From Chromobotia macracanthus (lineage: Eukaryota > Chordata > Actinopteri > Cypriniformes > Botiidae), in NCBI GenBank assembly GCA_036877525.1, contig JAZGTH010000007.1, forward strand, positions 7,377,501 through 7,441,500: a stretch of DNA of 64,000 nt, read 5' to 3'. Made by a program: the position numbers and the translations under genes. Shown here in pieces: positions 25,497-39,085 of this stretch. Numbering within the stretch: the first letter of the stretch is position 1; each line of letters starts with the position of its first letter. A model generated the notes under the pieces. That model ran no database searches, had not been told where the DNA came from, and worked only from the letters and a program-made list of their open reading frames with translations.

Positions 25497-27739
25497 GTAA
25501 GACCAGCTTTCCTTCTCTGATTTTTCCTTTCTGATAAAATATGCTTCTAATGTTGCTCTTATTTGGAAAATTTTGATTCAAAAATATGTTTGAGTTAAAT
25601 GTATAGACTCTGAATGTCCATTGTTTTTCTACTGTATAGAACAGTACAACTATTTCATGGTTATATCTCCAACTTAGCTTTGCATTATTAATTTTGCCTT
25701 GTTTTTGTAATATCTCATTTTTTTTGCATTTTTTCAGTACTTAAGTACTTTCAGTACTTCAACATTATTTCTTAATAACATAGTACTATTTACATAGTAC
25801 TATTTATGTATTTGATTACAGTTTATCAAATACATAATCAGTCATTTAATTAGTTTAATAAAATACATTTATAGGTATATAGGTGACTGGGTGCGCCCAG
25901 TAGAAGTTGTTTTTTCTCAATAAAAAAATCAAATTTGAGGGCGCATCAAAGGGCCATATAAATTTTCATGTGATCATTGGCAATGGCCACAGATTATTCC
26001 TACTAAGATCCACACCAGTGACTGTTCAAATCAAGCATTGTGTGTATTTACTGTCAACATCACATCATATTTATGACATCATACCTCATACACACACTCA
26101 AGCTCACACAGTGACGGAAACATGCACACACTCAAGCGCAGAGCAGAGTGAGACAAGAAGTGGCATGTTCACTCTGGGTAAAGCTGGCGCCCTTCCACAT
26201 GCAGTCAATAGCTGACTCGTGCTTGTGCTTACAAAGCATCGTGTACATGTGTCTCAGTGGAGCACTACTGCTGTCAGCTCTCCTTCACGATCAATAGCTG
26301 TAACTTCCCGGCCTGTTTTTAAACTGTTTGTGTAATGAGCGCGCACACATTCTACAGAGAGGAGAAGTTTGACTGGATTGCAGTGTTCAGATATAACTAT
26401 ACTAAGCAATTCGAAGACTTTCTGGTGAGTCTAAATACAATGACTCTAAAATATTGCACTGCAACCTCAACCAGTGGTGTGAGTCTGGGGCGGAGCTACC
26501 TGTGGTGGAGCATTTTATCCATCATCTGGTTGTCATGCATTATGCTTTGATGAGATGACAAAGACATGCTCTTTTTATTTATTCTTTCTAATAATTTATT
26601 TTTTTGCTCTTTCTCTGCAGTGTCATAGATCATTTTTATATCCTCTGCTGTCAAAATAAGCTTTATTGAAGCGTTTCATCAGCTCTGCTTTTGATTTGAA
26701 ACTCAAAGCTTGATAGCGTAAAGCTCATGGTATCAGCTGCCTAAAGGTTCTGTAAATGATATTAGCCATTCTGGAACAGCTGCCATATTTAGGTACTGAT
26801 TAAGACACGCCCTCATTTAAAGCTCCGCCCTTCAAGGTTTTGGACACAAATAGAAATGTTTGGAGACCTTTGTAGTCAGATAAATCAGGAGAACAGCAGT
26901 ACTTTGTCACATGAAAGGGAAAATTAGTTAACACAGATAATGAACTTTACACTAATAGGTACTTATGAGGCTAATTTTTAAAAAACAAATAATTGCTTTC
27001 ACACGACAGACTGGTATTTTCAGTTTCCAGCCCACCGTAAATGGGCTGCCCTGTTAACACACACAAAATGAATGGCTAAACAAAACAAATTTGGCCACGG
27101 TCACATTTTTGTCCACAGTTTAAGTTTGTCATAGGGACAGGTGTGATATTTCAGGATAGCTGTCTGGTAACAGGGACATTTTGCCTTCTACAAAAATGAA
27201 TACAGCACCTTCAAATACAAACTCAGGGCAGGTGTGTTAAAGTAAGATATAACTATTACTATATACTATTAAGACAGTATGTACACGTGTGCCTGTGTGC
27301 TTAGGATGTCATCACGTTTCCTTGATGTGCTCTTGGTCTGCCATGTGTTAAGCTGTGACAGGTGTGTTGGTGGTATAGAGTAAAAATAACAGTGTTGTGT
27401 GTTTTAGCATTGATTACAATAGACTGTGTGTGGATAAAGGATCAGAACTGGGTGTAAAGCATGGCCCAGTTTCCTGTGTTATATTTCAGAAAAGAGTCCT
27501 AATATGCTCATTAGTGTCTGGCAGTGGTGTGGGTGCTGAATGGCTGGAGGGCACCCTGCAGCAGGGGATCATTTGGCTGGGTAACATATGACACCCAGAG
27601 GTGAGCCTAGTAAAACAGACAGGAATTCTGACACAATGTACACTGTTTTATTGTTGTTGTTTTTTTACTATAGCTACAAAAGCATTTAGAACTCCTGGTA
27701 TGTAAATTAGATGGCATGCAATGTGAGAGAGCTTTTGAT

Positions 27740-27825
27740 ATTCCTGTAACTCAGCTGGTAGAGCATGGTGCTAGCAACCTCAAGGTCATGGGTTCGATTC
27801 TCAGGAAACACTTGAATTGATCAAA
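27740..27825 (+). mobile_element. tRNA-derived SINE, head only
   Basis: The A box is TAACTCAGCTGGTAGAGCA and the B box GGTCATGGGTTCGATTCTC is closer to the consensus GGTTCGANNC than in the 21.0-kb copy. The usual tail (CTTTGGATAAAA, CTGCYAAATG) is absent downstream, so this is a 3'-truncated or highly diverged copy. The lack of a matching acceptor stem argues against a functional tRNA. Confidence 0.75.
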
Positions 27826-30800
27826 TATATATCATAGTTAATATAGATATTTTTGTATTTATGATTACATTAGCTGTCAACATCATTTATATCCATACTA
27901 TTAAAAGTTGTTTGGGGGCTAAAAAATTGTTATTTATGTTTGCTGCAACATAAAAAGCTGCACTAATCTGATATAATAAATTGTCTTCATGGTCTTAATC
28001 AAAATGAAACAACTTTGATTTCTGCAGAACAAATGTTGTAAACCATGCGTTAAACAGAGCTGAGATATACTGTGCTGTTATTTGTATATAAAGGATTATT
28101 AAATTAGCCAGAATTGAATTGACAAGTACATAAGGGTTGTTGGAGTGAGTAAAAGTTGGTCAGTTAATGGTTCACCTCTGAAAATGGTGCATTGCACTGT
28201 GCATTATCTGAAAGTTCAATTACCCTTGCTCTACATTAATGTACCATAGCATTTAGCATAAGAAGAGATTTAGGATAATAGATGTTTCAAAAAAATGCAT
28301 AATAACAAGGAGAGGAAACTGCAATGACCAAGTAACAGCTGGGTAACAGCCTATTTTTGACATGAAAAGACAAGCAGAGGTCAGGCCTGAATGAAGATCT
28401 CCCCACTTCACTTGTCACTCTGCAAGATTTGAAATCTCTGTTCCCACTGTGCCCGAGGGTGGGTGTGTGCCACATGTTTTTCTGAGCATGTCTGTGTGTC
28501 TGGAATAATCAAATACAGAAAAGCTCAGGCTGTCTGGCTCTGTCTGGATTCATCACTCTCAGACCTCTGTTTATGTAGGTTCCAACCAATTTTTTTAGGT
28601 ATGGTGATTAATCCTGTGATGAGTGATTAGAGATTTAAAGCCCTAAATTCTTATTTACGCAGTGGCTTCATTCAGACTAGATACAGTTACATTCACACAC
28701 AGTTTAGTTTTAAACAGGAGTCACAACTGCATTCTATAAACAAGCTACAATTTACAAGTCACAACCTCTTTTGAAAGTAAGTGTATTATTCTGTGCTATA
28801 TTAAATGCACTTAACATTGAATGTACATTTAATATAGTACAAGCCTGTCACAAAAGAATTTAAAAAATTAATAGCCGCTGACGAATAATTGAGAATTGTT
28901 GCATACACTTTGCACCTTGATTGGATACAGCTGTAATTATATTCATAATATAGCGTGGCCTTGAGTTATTAAGTATAACATTTTTCAATAAAACTGTAAT
29001 TAAATGAAAATTCCATCCAAAGATGTAGTTTCTGTCAGGTAAAGGTTTATCCTGGGTCAAAAATAGGTTTGAGTAGTATTATTTAATTGCATTTTACATT
29101 TACATATGATGAAGTTATTTTTTATCATTTAAGTATCTGGAGCATTTTAAATTAGACCTAGAATTTTCTACTTCAAAGGGCTATGAGAAGTATAAACTTA
29201 ACTTATTGAAGTACTAGTTAAAATGTTCTGATTTGTATCCATAAGCGTTGGATACAAATCTTCTAATGAAACATCTTCTAATGAAAATGTTTAGTTGTTT
29301 TCCTTAACAGATATTGTTTTCCTTTCCATCAGGCATTTAATGATTTAAGAAATCTCTTAGAAATTGACAGACAAAGCCAGTTTTATCTTTTAAATTCTCA
29401 GCAAGAATTAGAGCAGAACAGATTTTACACAGAAGGAAGCTGGTAGCTTGGTCCATAATTCATAAAGCTCTTCAATCTGTGTTGTACTTATGTTGGAGTG
29501 GAAACGGCTGTGTATGTAAAAGCTCTCACGTGCGTTGATAAAATCTTTATCGATGTTTCCTGCAGTCCTGTCTATAGAGGAAAGTAGGATAGACAGAAAG
29601 CGGTTTCTGATCATGTGTTTACAAGAGAGGAAGCACTCAGAACATGAGAGATATATGTTTAAAATCAGTGATCCGTGTCTTTCTGCCCTGCTCTATTTAT
29701 TTCTCTCTCTTATCTCTCCCTGTAAGCATCCTATCATTCTTTAGAGATCTATGAGTCACACCTCCTATATTTTCCAGCCTGTATGTCCTCCATCCATTTT
29801 ATCTTTTATCCATGTTTAATTTTTTTTTACATTTACACTTTATCTTGACTGTTGTCATGCAATGGTTTGGCTTCTTTTTGACTTCTGAATGTTAGCATCA
29901 GGAGCTTCATGCTGATGGTTGTGTCACAGCTGTGCTAATATTCAGTACAACAGTACTCTTGATCATGTGATTATTGCGTAAAGAACGTCCAGTAGAGTGG
30001 TTTTCCTTCTTTACACTATGAGGGGATTGCATGTGCTCAATAATTGTGGGATGTATGTGTAATCTGCTTTTGGCTGCTTTCCGATGTTGCTAACTGCAGG
30101 ATTGTGTTGGCGTGCTACAGGTCACCTTGTCCAAATTTTATCGAAATAAAACAGTACACTAGCTCTGCCATTCTCAAGCTTTGCTTCTCAAGCCAAACAA
30201 GCTTCTGCTTGCGTTTCTTAGCCCAGTGAACATTTGAACTCTGTGATTTCTCTGAGCGTAGGGAGTCAGACTCTTCAGGACTAATTAACATGCAGACATA
30301 GTAGTCTTATAATGTAGACATCTAACTTTCATCTAATTACCCCGCTCCTTTAATAGATAATTTGTGTAACTGAAGGACACTGAGTTTCTCCAAACATAAT
30401 TCACCCTTTCAACTTCAGCCAGACCCAGCGATACTACTGAGAGCTGAGCAAAGCCCTGTGGGTGTTGTGTTAACCTGCCCTTTGCAACAGTACAGTAGAG
30501 TGGCATCATTAGGGCAATATCAAACAGGCTGGGAATCGATCTCACCATCTTTAGAACTGTATGGCCTGCAGCTGCTGTCAGCTGTATCACACAACAAACA
30601 CTATGAAGTAGCCAAATCATGCCTTTTCATACCATTCCAGTTTCAGAAATCTGATCCAGGAATCTGCCTCATCTTTAAGTGGAAAAAACAGTTGGGCAGT
30701 CCCTTATAATGAGCCTTTTTCCCAAGGCCTCGTACAGTGTGAGCAACGCAGATGTAAATTGCTGTTGAAGGGCGGCAGTAGGAATTCGCCTGGGAAATGG

Positions 30801-31320
30801 GCTTGTTGTCTATATGCCCATTAGCAGATTCACAGGCTCGTCAGTATCAGCTGTGAATGAACAGTTAAACTACTCTGAGGTCTCTCATCGTTTACTTACT
30901 ATGCTCGGCTGTCTGTCAGGTTTGGGCACAGGGGCAGTGTGCTAGCAGCAAATCAGGCCACTTTTTCTTTCCACTTAAAGAAAATTAAGAGCTAGTTTTA
31001 CAAAGGAGAATCAATCTTTTTATATAGTATTTTGTGAGAGCATGCAAAAACTAGATTTGCATTTTGTGAATGAGGTACCGATGCTTGCAAGACAGCAAAA
31101 GAATAATGCTAGCATTTTAAATACAATTAGGTTTTAGCCTTTGATTTAGCTAAGTTAAATGTAGTTTTAGACCTGCTTTTAAGGTTATCATGATACATCT
31201 TGTTATCTGTTGCCTGCACACAAGAATCATCATCACACATGCTGTGTAACGTTAAGTAGCTGCGTGGTTAAATATATGCAAGGAAGACAAGACCAATCAT
31301 AAACGAGAATGCAAACAGAT

Positions 31321-31352
31321 GTAAAGAAGAAAAAGAAGAAAGAAAAAGAAAA
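31321..31352 (+). repeat. Purine-rich (GAA/AAG) low-complexity run
   Basis: Almost uninterrupted A and G, mostly AAG/AAAG units, lying about 310 bases upstream of the domain-5 exon acceptor. It produces a lysine-rich open frame that is not a gene. Confidence 0.7.
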
Positions 31353-31665
31353 ATCCGATCACAATTTAAAAACCAAATATTATGATGATTATGTCATTAC
31401 CGTGGGTCACATGTTGAACAGTAATGTGGGAAATGTGAGATTTCATCTTAATCTTATTTCTAAAACTGCAATTATCTACAGACAAAGACAAAGGTTTGAA
31501 AAAATAAAGATCCCTGTTGTCAATGCAGTGCTGCCTTGAAAAATAACAGACATATAAAGTGTTTAAAAATGGTCAGCATTTTGTAATTCCATTTTGTGCC
31601 AATACTGGGACAGAAAAAAACACATCTTACCATTAAACCCTCCTTCTTTTTGGTTCTCTCAACAG

Positions 31666-32073
31666 AATCTGTCTTCTTTGTATCTGCATCCTCTCGGACA
31701 CCCAGTGTGACGTTTGGAGACTCGTTTGACCTGCAGTGCATTGTGAAGCCACGACACAATCCCAGTGTTCCTGCTTCAGTCACGTGGCGTTTCCAGCCAG
31801 CAGAGGGTGATGGAGAGTTCCGGGATTTGGTGACATTCACACGTGATGGCACTCTGCAGTGGGGCGATCAACTGCTGGGCCTTGGCACACGTACCACTGT
31901 GGATCGTACGCCCACTAACACCAACTTTCGCCTCAGCATCACCCGAGCTGGACGCAAGGAAGCTGGAACATATCAGTGCGCTGCCCTGCTTTATCGGAGA
32001 AATTACAATGGCACCTGGAGCACGGTGGCCAACCGCACCTCCAACCTGCTGGGCATCAGCGTACTGCAGCCTG
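31666..32073 (+). CDS. igsf3: igsf3 exon encoding Ig V-type domain 5
   Basis: An internal exon of 136 codons with acceptor TCTCTCAACAG and donor CCTG|GTGAGT, phase 1 at both ends. The domain begins (E)SVFFVSASSRTPSVTF and has Cys25 (FDLQC), core Trp41 (SVTWRFQP), and Cys105 in the motif EAGTYQC. TFTRDGTLQWGD and the RTSNLL segment before VLQP are close to what I recall of mammalian domain 5 (TFTRDGGVQWGD, RTSNLLEIRVLQP), making this one of the most recognisable exons. The EWI position is replaced by ALLYRRNYNGTW. Sequons are visible at NGT in that stretch and at NRT shortly after. It is followed by the largest intron in the window. Confidence 0.94.
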
Positions 32074-35000
32074 GTGAGTCTAAAAATCACAGGAAAGGTG
32101 CATGTAAGCTACCTCACTGCTTGACAAAAAGCAAGGAAAGGCCATGACTGTACTGATGACACTGAATTAGAGAAGTTTCTCCATCACCCTTTTAATATTG
32201 TGCATTTCTGGAGCAAATGGTCCACAGCACTAAATTAGCAGGCTGTTGGAGTTATTCTCCAACCTTGAAAATTAGCATAAATGCTACAAGGAACCACTGA
32301 CAACCAATGACAATTCACACTTTGTCACTGCACAAATAAAGATTTCACTGATAACACACTAGTAGTCTGTCCTAGTTGTACAACTACCTCCTTTACCTTC
32401 GTTCACACTGTGCTTGCTTCATTGTGTGCATGCGTGCGTTTCACAAGATATTGTCCCCTCTGTGCTCATAAGAGTAATTGGAATGGCTGTGATGTTTGTG
32501 TGCAGCTGGGGGAGACCCTCCTAATGACCCTGAGTGCAGGAGAAAGAGGTTGTTAATATCCTCAACACCAGAGAAAGCAATTACAAAAAATATGAAGAGG
32601 GGATATGATGGGGGGCTGAGGTAGAAAGAGGGTCATTAGAGCAAAAATCGGAGCTCATTAAATACACTCCCTTTGGACTACAGTCCCAGGAGTGGCCCAT
32701 ATTATTCCCAGAAGGCCAGCCCTCTCACTGACCTCACACACATGCATGCATAAATGCTTACCTCAATTTAAAACAGACTTATGACTGTCCAGTATGAATC
32801 AGCAGCTATATGTTGATTAACGGTACACTAAATTAAACTTTCTGGTTTTACTTTTTGCTGTTTGCTTATACAGTACCTCCCCCAAATAATTTTTTTTATT
32901 AGTTTACTAATATTAACAGATGTGTATGTGTGTGAATCTCTTTTCTAATTTCCTAAGATAACAATTATTGGAAGTAGTTGAAGAAAATAAAAAAAAACGG
33001 AGGAAAAACAGACAAATTTTCTGTCATCACGTGACTTGTTATTAGACATCTCTGTTATCAGAAAATACATTAAAGCAAATGATAGAACGATTTGGAAAGT
33101 AACTGTTTGGTAAGCACTGTTTGGAGATTTATTATGATTGTAGGCTGGTAATTGTATAAACTATTTGTTTAATTGGACGCTGTGGGGAGTTTTTATTAGG
33201 GCAACCAATCATGTTGAAGTATGATACTGCACCAAAAACGTTGTGTGGGAGATTTAGAACTAGCTGAAACACACAGCTCTTCTGCACTCAGTAAGTCCTA
33301 GCTTTCTTATGTGCGTGTATGTCTACAGTGCACCTAATTCCAAACACTCCAATGTTGTTGAGCCAGACCATCTCCATAGAGCTCATTGGCATGGAAACAA
33401 ACTTCTCCTCTCTGCCATGTGCCAAGCTGTAGTCTATATGACCTAGTCGGTACAGGAGTGCCCAGTTTATTCTCCACCTTCAAGGGGTTTTCTGTGTGCT
33501 TTTGTGCATGTGTGGAGGAACGGTACATCACATGCTCACCTCATTTGTAACCTCGACTCTTCATAGCATAAATGTTAAATTTCAGTATGTTTTGACACAA
33601 AAGCTTGTTCCACTTCTTTTCATCTTTCCATTTTAACTGTTTGTTGCTCCCCTGCAGTATTCAGCCCCTCAGTAAGAATTGGCACAGGGACTTGGCAGGA
33701 GCTAATGGCTCTGAGACACCACTGGGGGGGTGCTTTGTTTTACCCCGCAGGCCTGCTTCCTGCCCTCCGGCAATACGCAGATCAGTGCATCCCATTGGAG
33801 AGTTCCTTGTGGTACGCTGGTTCCCTCCAGCCTGGGGTTCCCTTTTTAAAAAGCATAGATACGCAAGATTGGAATTTTTTGTTTGTTGTTTTTCTTTTTT
33901 ACAAGATGGGTAAAATGATAAAAACAGAAAACAGCACATATAAAATTTCATGCATTTGGAATGTACTGATTGGAACAAAACATTTTGAAACCAATTCAAT
34001 CAGCATTATCATTATGGATCCTATTAGCATTTACACTATTGCTGGCATTGCCACCCATTTCTTCATTGTTATACGATTGCTCCCTGATATCAAAAGCTTT
34101 ATTGCAGTTGGGGCGTTTTCTAAGTATCCCAGCAGAGCTTTTGGGCAGGGTCAGGCAGCAATTAATATTATTAATATCATTGTAATTTTTTTTTTTAATT
34201 TCTAACAGCTACAATATAGTAGGATGAGATCCAGTACTAATGTTGAGTTAATGTAAAGTTGTGCTCGAATGCTTCACTTCTTTCCTGAAGGTCTCTTCAA
34301 AGTGATGGGAGAGATGTTGGGGATGCAGTGGCGGCATGAGAGCTGAGGTTCCTGTGAGCTCTTTTGCCTTTCATCACCGTGTCTGACTTCCTGCTGGGCT
34401 GTCTAACACATTGATGTTTTGCAGACAGGAAGTTCTACCTGATGCTGAGAAATCAGAGCTGCATTGCCTGAAGGCTTTGTTCCTACTAAGATTATACAGG
34501 AAGTATCAAACTTGACAAAAACAGAAAGAATACAGAAGACTGTGTAGGAAGTTGACACACAATACTTTTTGCCAAGTCACTGTGTTGTTTTCTTAAATTT
34601 CATACTTCCATACTATACATGCTAGAGATGTCAAAATGTATTGGAAATTTGGTACCAAGTTTATACTAAAATGAAACAAAAAAAGTGGCATCAGTATCTT
34701 CAGTGCCAGTGATACAGAGTACTGCCCCAATTCAGTACCCGTGTGCTGTTTGACCGTCAACAGGCTGCTTCCAACACTCATGTTTATTTGCTAGCATGCG
34801 CTGTGAATGTTCACTTCGGTTTAAGTGAATGTAAATGGGCAAAACAACAAAATCAGACTTGTCAAAATATTGGATTTGTGCTTTAGGCCTCAAAGTGTAA
34901 AGACCTGATAGACATTCTGCTGTCTATAATGTTGTTGACATTAATGAAGCAACAGTACCTACAATAATAAGAGCCAACTACTTCAATATTTAACAGTTTA

Positions 35001-35560
35001 TTTGAATAACTACTTGGAAAAACATTAACCACTGTTTACTTCATTTGTGTCTATTTCTGTTGTTTTTATTTGTTCTGTTTGTCAGTTTCTGTATTTATTT
35101 TGTCAGTTTGTTCAAATGATTTCTTTAAAAACTTAATATTCTGTTTAAAAAATATATCTCACAGCGCAAATGCACTCAACACTCTGCTTCATTTTTATTT
35201 TCTAGCATATAGCTGGTATAGCCATAAGAATTAACTATAAAAGTACCAGATTTTTCCCACGTGAATCAAATGACTCTAGTTTATATAAACCAGCGGAATA
35301 GCAAGGTCATGTGATTACAGTGAAGCATACTACACTGTTTACCTTATTGTTACTGCATACCATAATTACTATTTCAAAGTTAAGTATACAATTCAGGCTG
35401 CATAATACATGGTTTGTTTCAGTATATGTGAAGATATCAAAAGAGTTTGTTTAGAATCAGAATTGCATCAACAGGGAACCTGACACTGGCATCATTGAGC
35501 ATCAGTGCACAGCTGTTTTCTCAGTAGTATGTAACCAGTGACACCAGTGACTGCTGATAC

Positions 35561-35770
35561 ATTAAAAAAAAAGGGTTCTTCACAGTCATGCAACAGAAGA
35601 ACCATTTTGGTTCCCCAAGGGAATATTCAATCAAATGTTCTTAAAAGAACCATTTCTTCTATATTTTTTCATAGCCTTAAAGAAGCATTTGGGAAACGAA
35701 AAGGTCCTATTGATGTTAACAGCCAAAAATGGCTCTAACGGCATTGTGAAGCACCTTTTTAAAGAGTGTA
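35561..35770. mobile_element. MITE-like element rich in GAACCATTT / GGTTCTT
   Basis: The left end (ATTAAAAA then GGGTTCTTCACAGTCATGC) and the right end read on the minus strand (TTTAAAAAGGTGCTTCACAA) are imperfect terminal inverted repeats of about 45 bases. The interior has several AAGAACCATTT / GGTTC words. This layout matches a very common non-autonomous element in cyprinids made of 'aaggttcttt...aagaaccattt' units. It has no coding capacity; an internal 66-codon frame is incidental. Confidence 0.7.
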
Positions 35771-38700
35771 CACAGAAATGATTCGACAATCCACCGAGCT
35801 TTCTCTTCAAATCATTTAAATTTAAGTGTTATTCTTAAAACATGCCTCAATCCTAAACCTCACAAGGGTTTTTTTATGTTGCTGGCTGTTTTTTTCAACA
35901 AGGGTTTTTTCAACATTGAAGCTGAGGCAATTATGCAGTCCTGCCACCTCTGTTACCAGTAAAATGGTGCGTCATTTGCTCAAGAAGTCCTGGTAGATGT
36001 TTGACGTTCTCACATTGTAGAACATTTCATAAGCATAAGTAAATACAGCCCTGCTGTTGATGTTTGCTTCATTATTGACATTTCAGAAAAGCACTGGAGG
36101 AGTCTCAAAGTCTTTCTGTCTTGTTCTCTCTGAATACAGCCTCACCTCAGCACCATTGTGATCTGTCACTGTTAGCTAGGACACATCAGAGCGTTTGATT
36201 GGCTGTGAATTTACAGAGCATAGCAGGCAGGAACGAGACCTTGTATTCTCCATATACAGTACAAACTCCCAGCATGAAAGCTCGTTTTAGAGAAGTGTGG
36301 GCCATTCAATTTCTCACTTTCATCTTCGTGTGTTTCTCGCGCTGGTTTTCTAAATGTTAAATACTTGTGGCTAAATGTTGCAAGCTGCCATTTGGAGGAA
36401 CAAGTTGTGTGGAGAAAATTCTCTCTGAGAAATGGCAACAGGAGTGGAGATAATGATGTGTGAAAGCATCATGGATCTGACTGAATGCATTATTGAGAGA
36501 CATTAAATCATGTCTCCAGAAGTGCCTGTTTAATATGTATGAGGCAAAGCTCCTCAATGTGTGAGCGTGTGAGACGGAGTGACAGTGTAAATGCAATAAA
36601 TGCATAACTGTTGCAAGAATGGCTTGGTTCACACAATGAAAACAAACACCTACTGGTCTGGGGAAGTTTGTGTGCTCAGAGATCTCAACTGAGGTCTTCC
36701 CTCTGCCAGTAAGCGTGATGTTCTGGTCTGGTGGCATCTATCCTCCTTTAAAGTTTTGGATTCATGTTTAATACATCCGGTTCAATTGATGACCTCAGCA
36801 GCCACAGCCGGAGTTCCTCACAGATCGTGGTGCCACAGCTATGACTGCCCTTGATTTCTTATGATGAAAAGCAGCTTGGAGACTTCACACAGGTTCTCGC
36901 TCCTCTCTCTTTCTCCTTACCGTCCTTCTTTTTCCTTATTCCTTCACACTTTTCCTCCTCATAGTTTTCCCCTTATTTCACTTTAATGAATGGAAGGATC
37001 TGGTGCCATTAAAACAGATCTTTCACATCAAGAGATTTCTGTTTGTGTAATGGCACGATGCACATTTCACCAAACATTCAAAACATCAAAGCGAAAACCG
37101 AAGGGAGAAAGTAAACTGAAAACAGCATTAACATTTATGAAAGCTTGTAGGATTCGCACTCCACACCCTGCTGTAGTGTTACTCTCTCGCTAGGTTTCAG
37201 TCCATATGAAGACTCGTCCCAAATAGCTGTGCTGCTTGCAGATCTTTGAAAAAAATGTATTATTTTCTTACTGCATCTCTGTCTGTGCTTTACAAACCCC
37301 TCTCAATGTATTTCTCTTGTGTAATAGATAAGTGAGTTACACACATACTGTACTGGTCAAGTCCATATCCAGCTTTCATTCAATTTCACAACATTGAATA
37401 CCAATATTTAGACTACAGATCCAACAAGGTGGGGCTTTTAAATGGCAAGTTTAACAGATGTTGTCCCTTCCATTCAAGAACATTCAGTTGCATCTTTGAT
37501 ATCCAGTTGTTTTTTAGGTGTAATAGAGAGAATTGATGGTGTTAATTTGCTGAAGTATGAAAGAGGTGGATGATTATTATTATAACAGACCTTCAATGCT
37601 AATCATGTAGCACATGCTCCTATGATTCATGGCTGCTATTATCTGTGGTTGCCAGTGATAGTGTTTGTCTTGCTGCTTTTACACACAGAGCATCATATTA
37701 TGTAATAAAACTGAAGTACTGTACGCTGCCCTATATTAATTGTACAGTATGTAATTGAAAGCAGATTGTTCAGTGTGAAGTAACATGTATATAATGCATG
37801 TTTGCAATGTAGGTTGTTTTCCTCCTAAAGACAATAAAGATCTCAATATGTACAGTAGGGGATTAAATCGGTTTGAACAGCCTGCAGGGTGTTTCTGGGG
37901 GCAGGAACAGGCAGCTGAGAGCTGGTGGCTATGCCCTGAGGATAGATGCTGCGTACTGCTGTCAGATGCTGTCGCATGTTCTAATGTGATGCCTGCCATT
38001 TATCAACAGATCCTCCCTCAGACAGTTTATCATGATATCTTTAAAGACATTAAACTGATCTGGGCTCAGCTTCGGGGACTGTTTGAATCTGATTCTGAGT
38101 TTGAATGGGAACAGTTTGCTTTATGATGAAACTATGCACACAAACGTATTTTAAATATTTATGTATGTCCGCACACACACTCCCACACTGTCCTCCTGAT
38201 GGATTTCTGTTGTAGATGCATGTGTGGGTTGAGAGAGCGGTTTATCTGATACACTCTCTCAGAAGGAGGAAGACAGCACTAATGTCAAGGTGGACGTATG
38301 AAGTTTCCTTCCACTCCTTAAGTGTGGGTTGTTTTAGGAGTTGCTAGTGTTTAAGTTGTCCCACCGTTCCAATCTTGCCATTTAATTAAACAGAAAGCTG
38401 GCAGGTTTATCCTAAGCCTTATGGCATTGATATTCATCTTCCTCTTCTGTAAGTGCTCAACGTTTTCCTTAAATTAGAATTTTTGTTTCTTCAAGTGCAA
38501 TAGAGGGAAACTCCTCTAACTGTGGTTTCATCAGAAATCCAGTGTGACTTCACACACAAACATTCAGTGCAGCATCTCAGCAGGGGTTGCAATATGATTT
38601 TCCCCTGGTGGAGCCCAGCTTTATAACAGTTTTCACATTTAAAACAAGATTCTCTATTTAAGTGTGAATATTAGGGCTTTTTTCCCTCCCGTGATTGCAT

Positions 38701-39049
38701 TTGTGATTTTATGGTGTGTGTGAAATGCAATAAGATCAAACACGTGTTCATTTGTGCCGATCTCTGGGGGAGCTGCCTAACCTTCTAACATTGTGACACA
38801 ATCTAATCTAAGTGTGGCAATACCAGCGGATGTGTCTTAATGGGGCCATTCCCAATCCAGATTAATGAAGCAGTCAGAAGTAGAATGTGAACATTTTCGC
38901 ATTAGTTTCTCAGTGCGAACAGGATGAGTAATGGAATTGGAAACAGGATTGATGTTGCCCCACATTGTATACAGAACCAAAAGATAACCATGCAACCAGA
39001 TACAAAATAGGTATCCACTCAAATACCACTCAAAATAGAAATCTTTACT

Positions 39050-39085
39050 GTCGAAGCCATGGCTTAGTGGTTAGTGTGCATTCTC
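39050..39085 (+). repeat. Possible SINE head fragment (A-box-like)
   Basis: TGGCTTAGTGGTTAGTGTGC resembles a pol III A box of the tRNA-derived SINE type, but no B box or SINE tail can be recognised downstream. It is weak and may be coincidental. Confidence 0.3.

Larger units (their letters stand above)
25497..31665. other. igsf3: igsf3 intron between Ig domains 4 and 5
   Basis: A 6.2-kb intron. It contains a truncated SINE head (27740-27825) and sequence at 25.86-26.88 kb that looks repeat-derived, with opposed GGGCGGAGCTAC (about 26489) and AAAGCTCCGCCC (about 26819) motifs. A purine-rich run lies at about 31321-31352. No exon-like sequence was recognised. Confidence 0.8.

Noticed and set aside
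27745..27805. Possible tRNA gene with GGTTCGATTC B box
   Set aside because: No acceptor-stem complement and no terminator-like T run in the right place; the head matches the SINE at 21.0 kb.
37785..38126. 113-codon + strand frame ending in an acidic tail
   Set aside because: No initiation context, homology or splice signals; embedded in AT-rich intron sequence.
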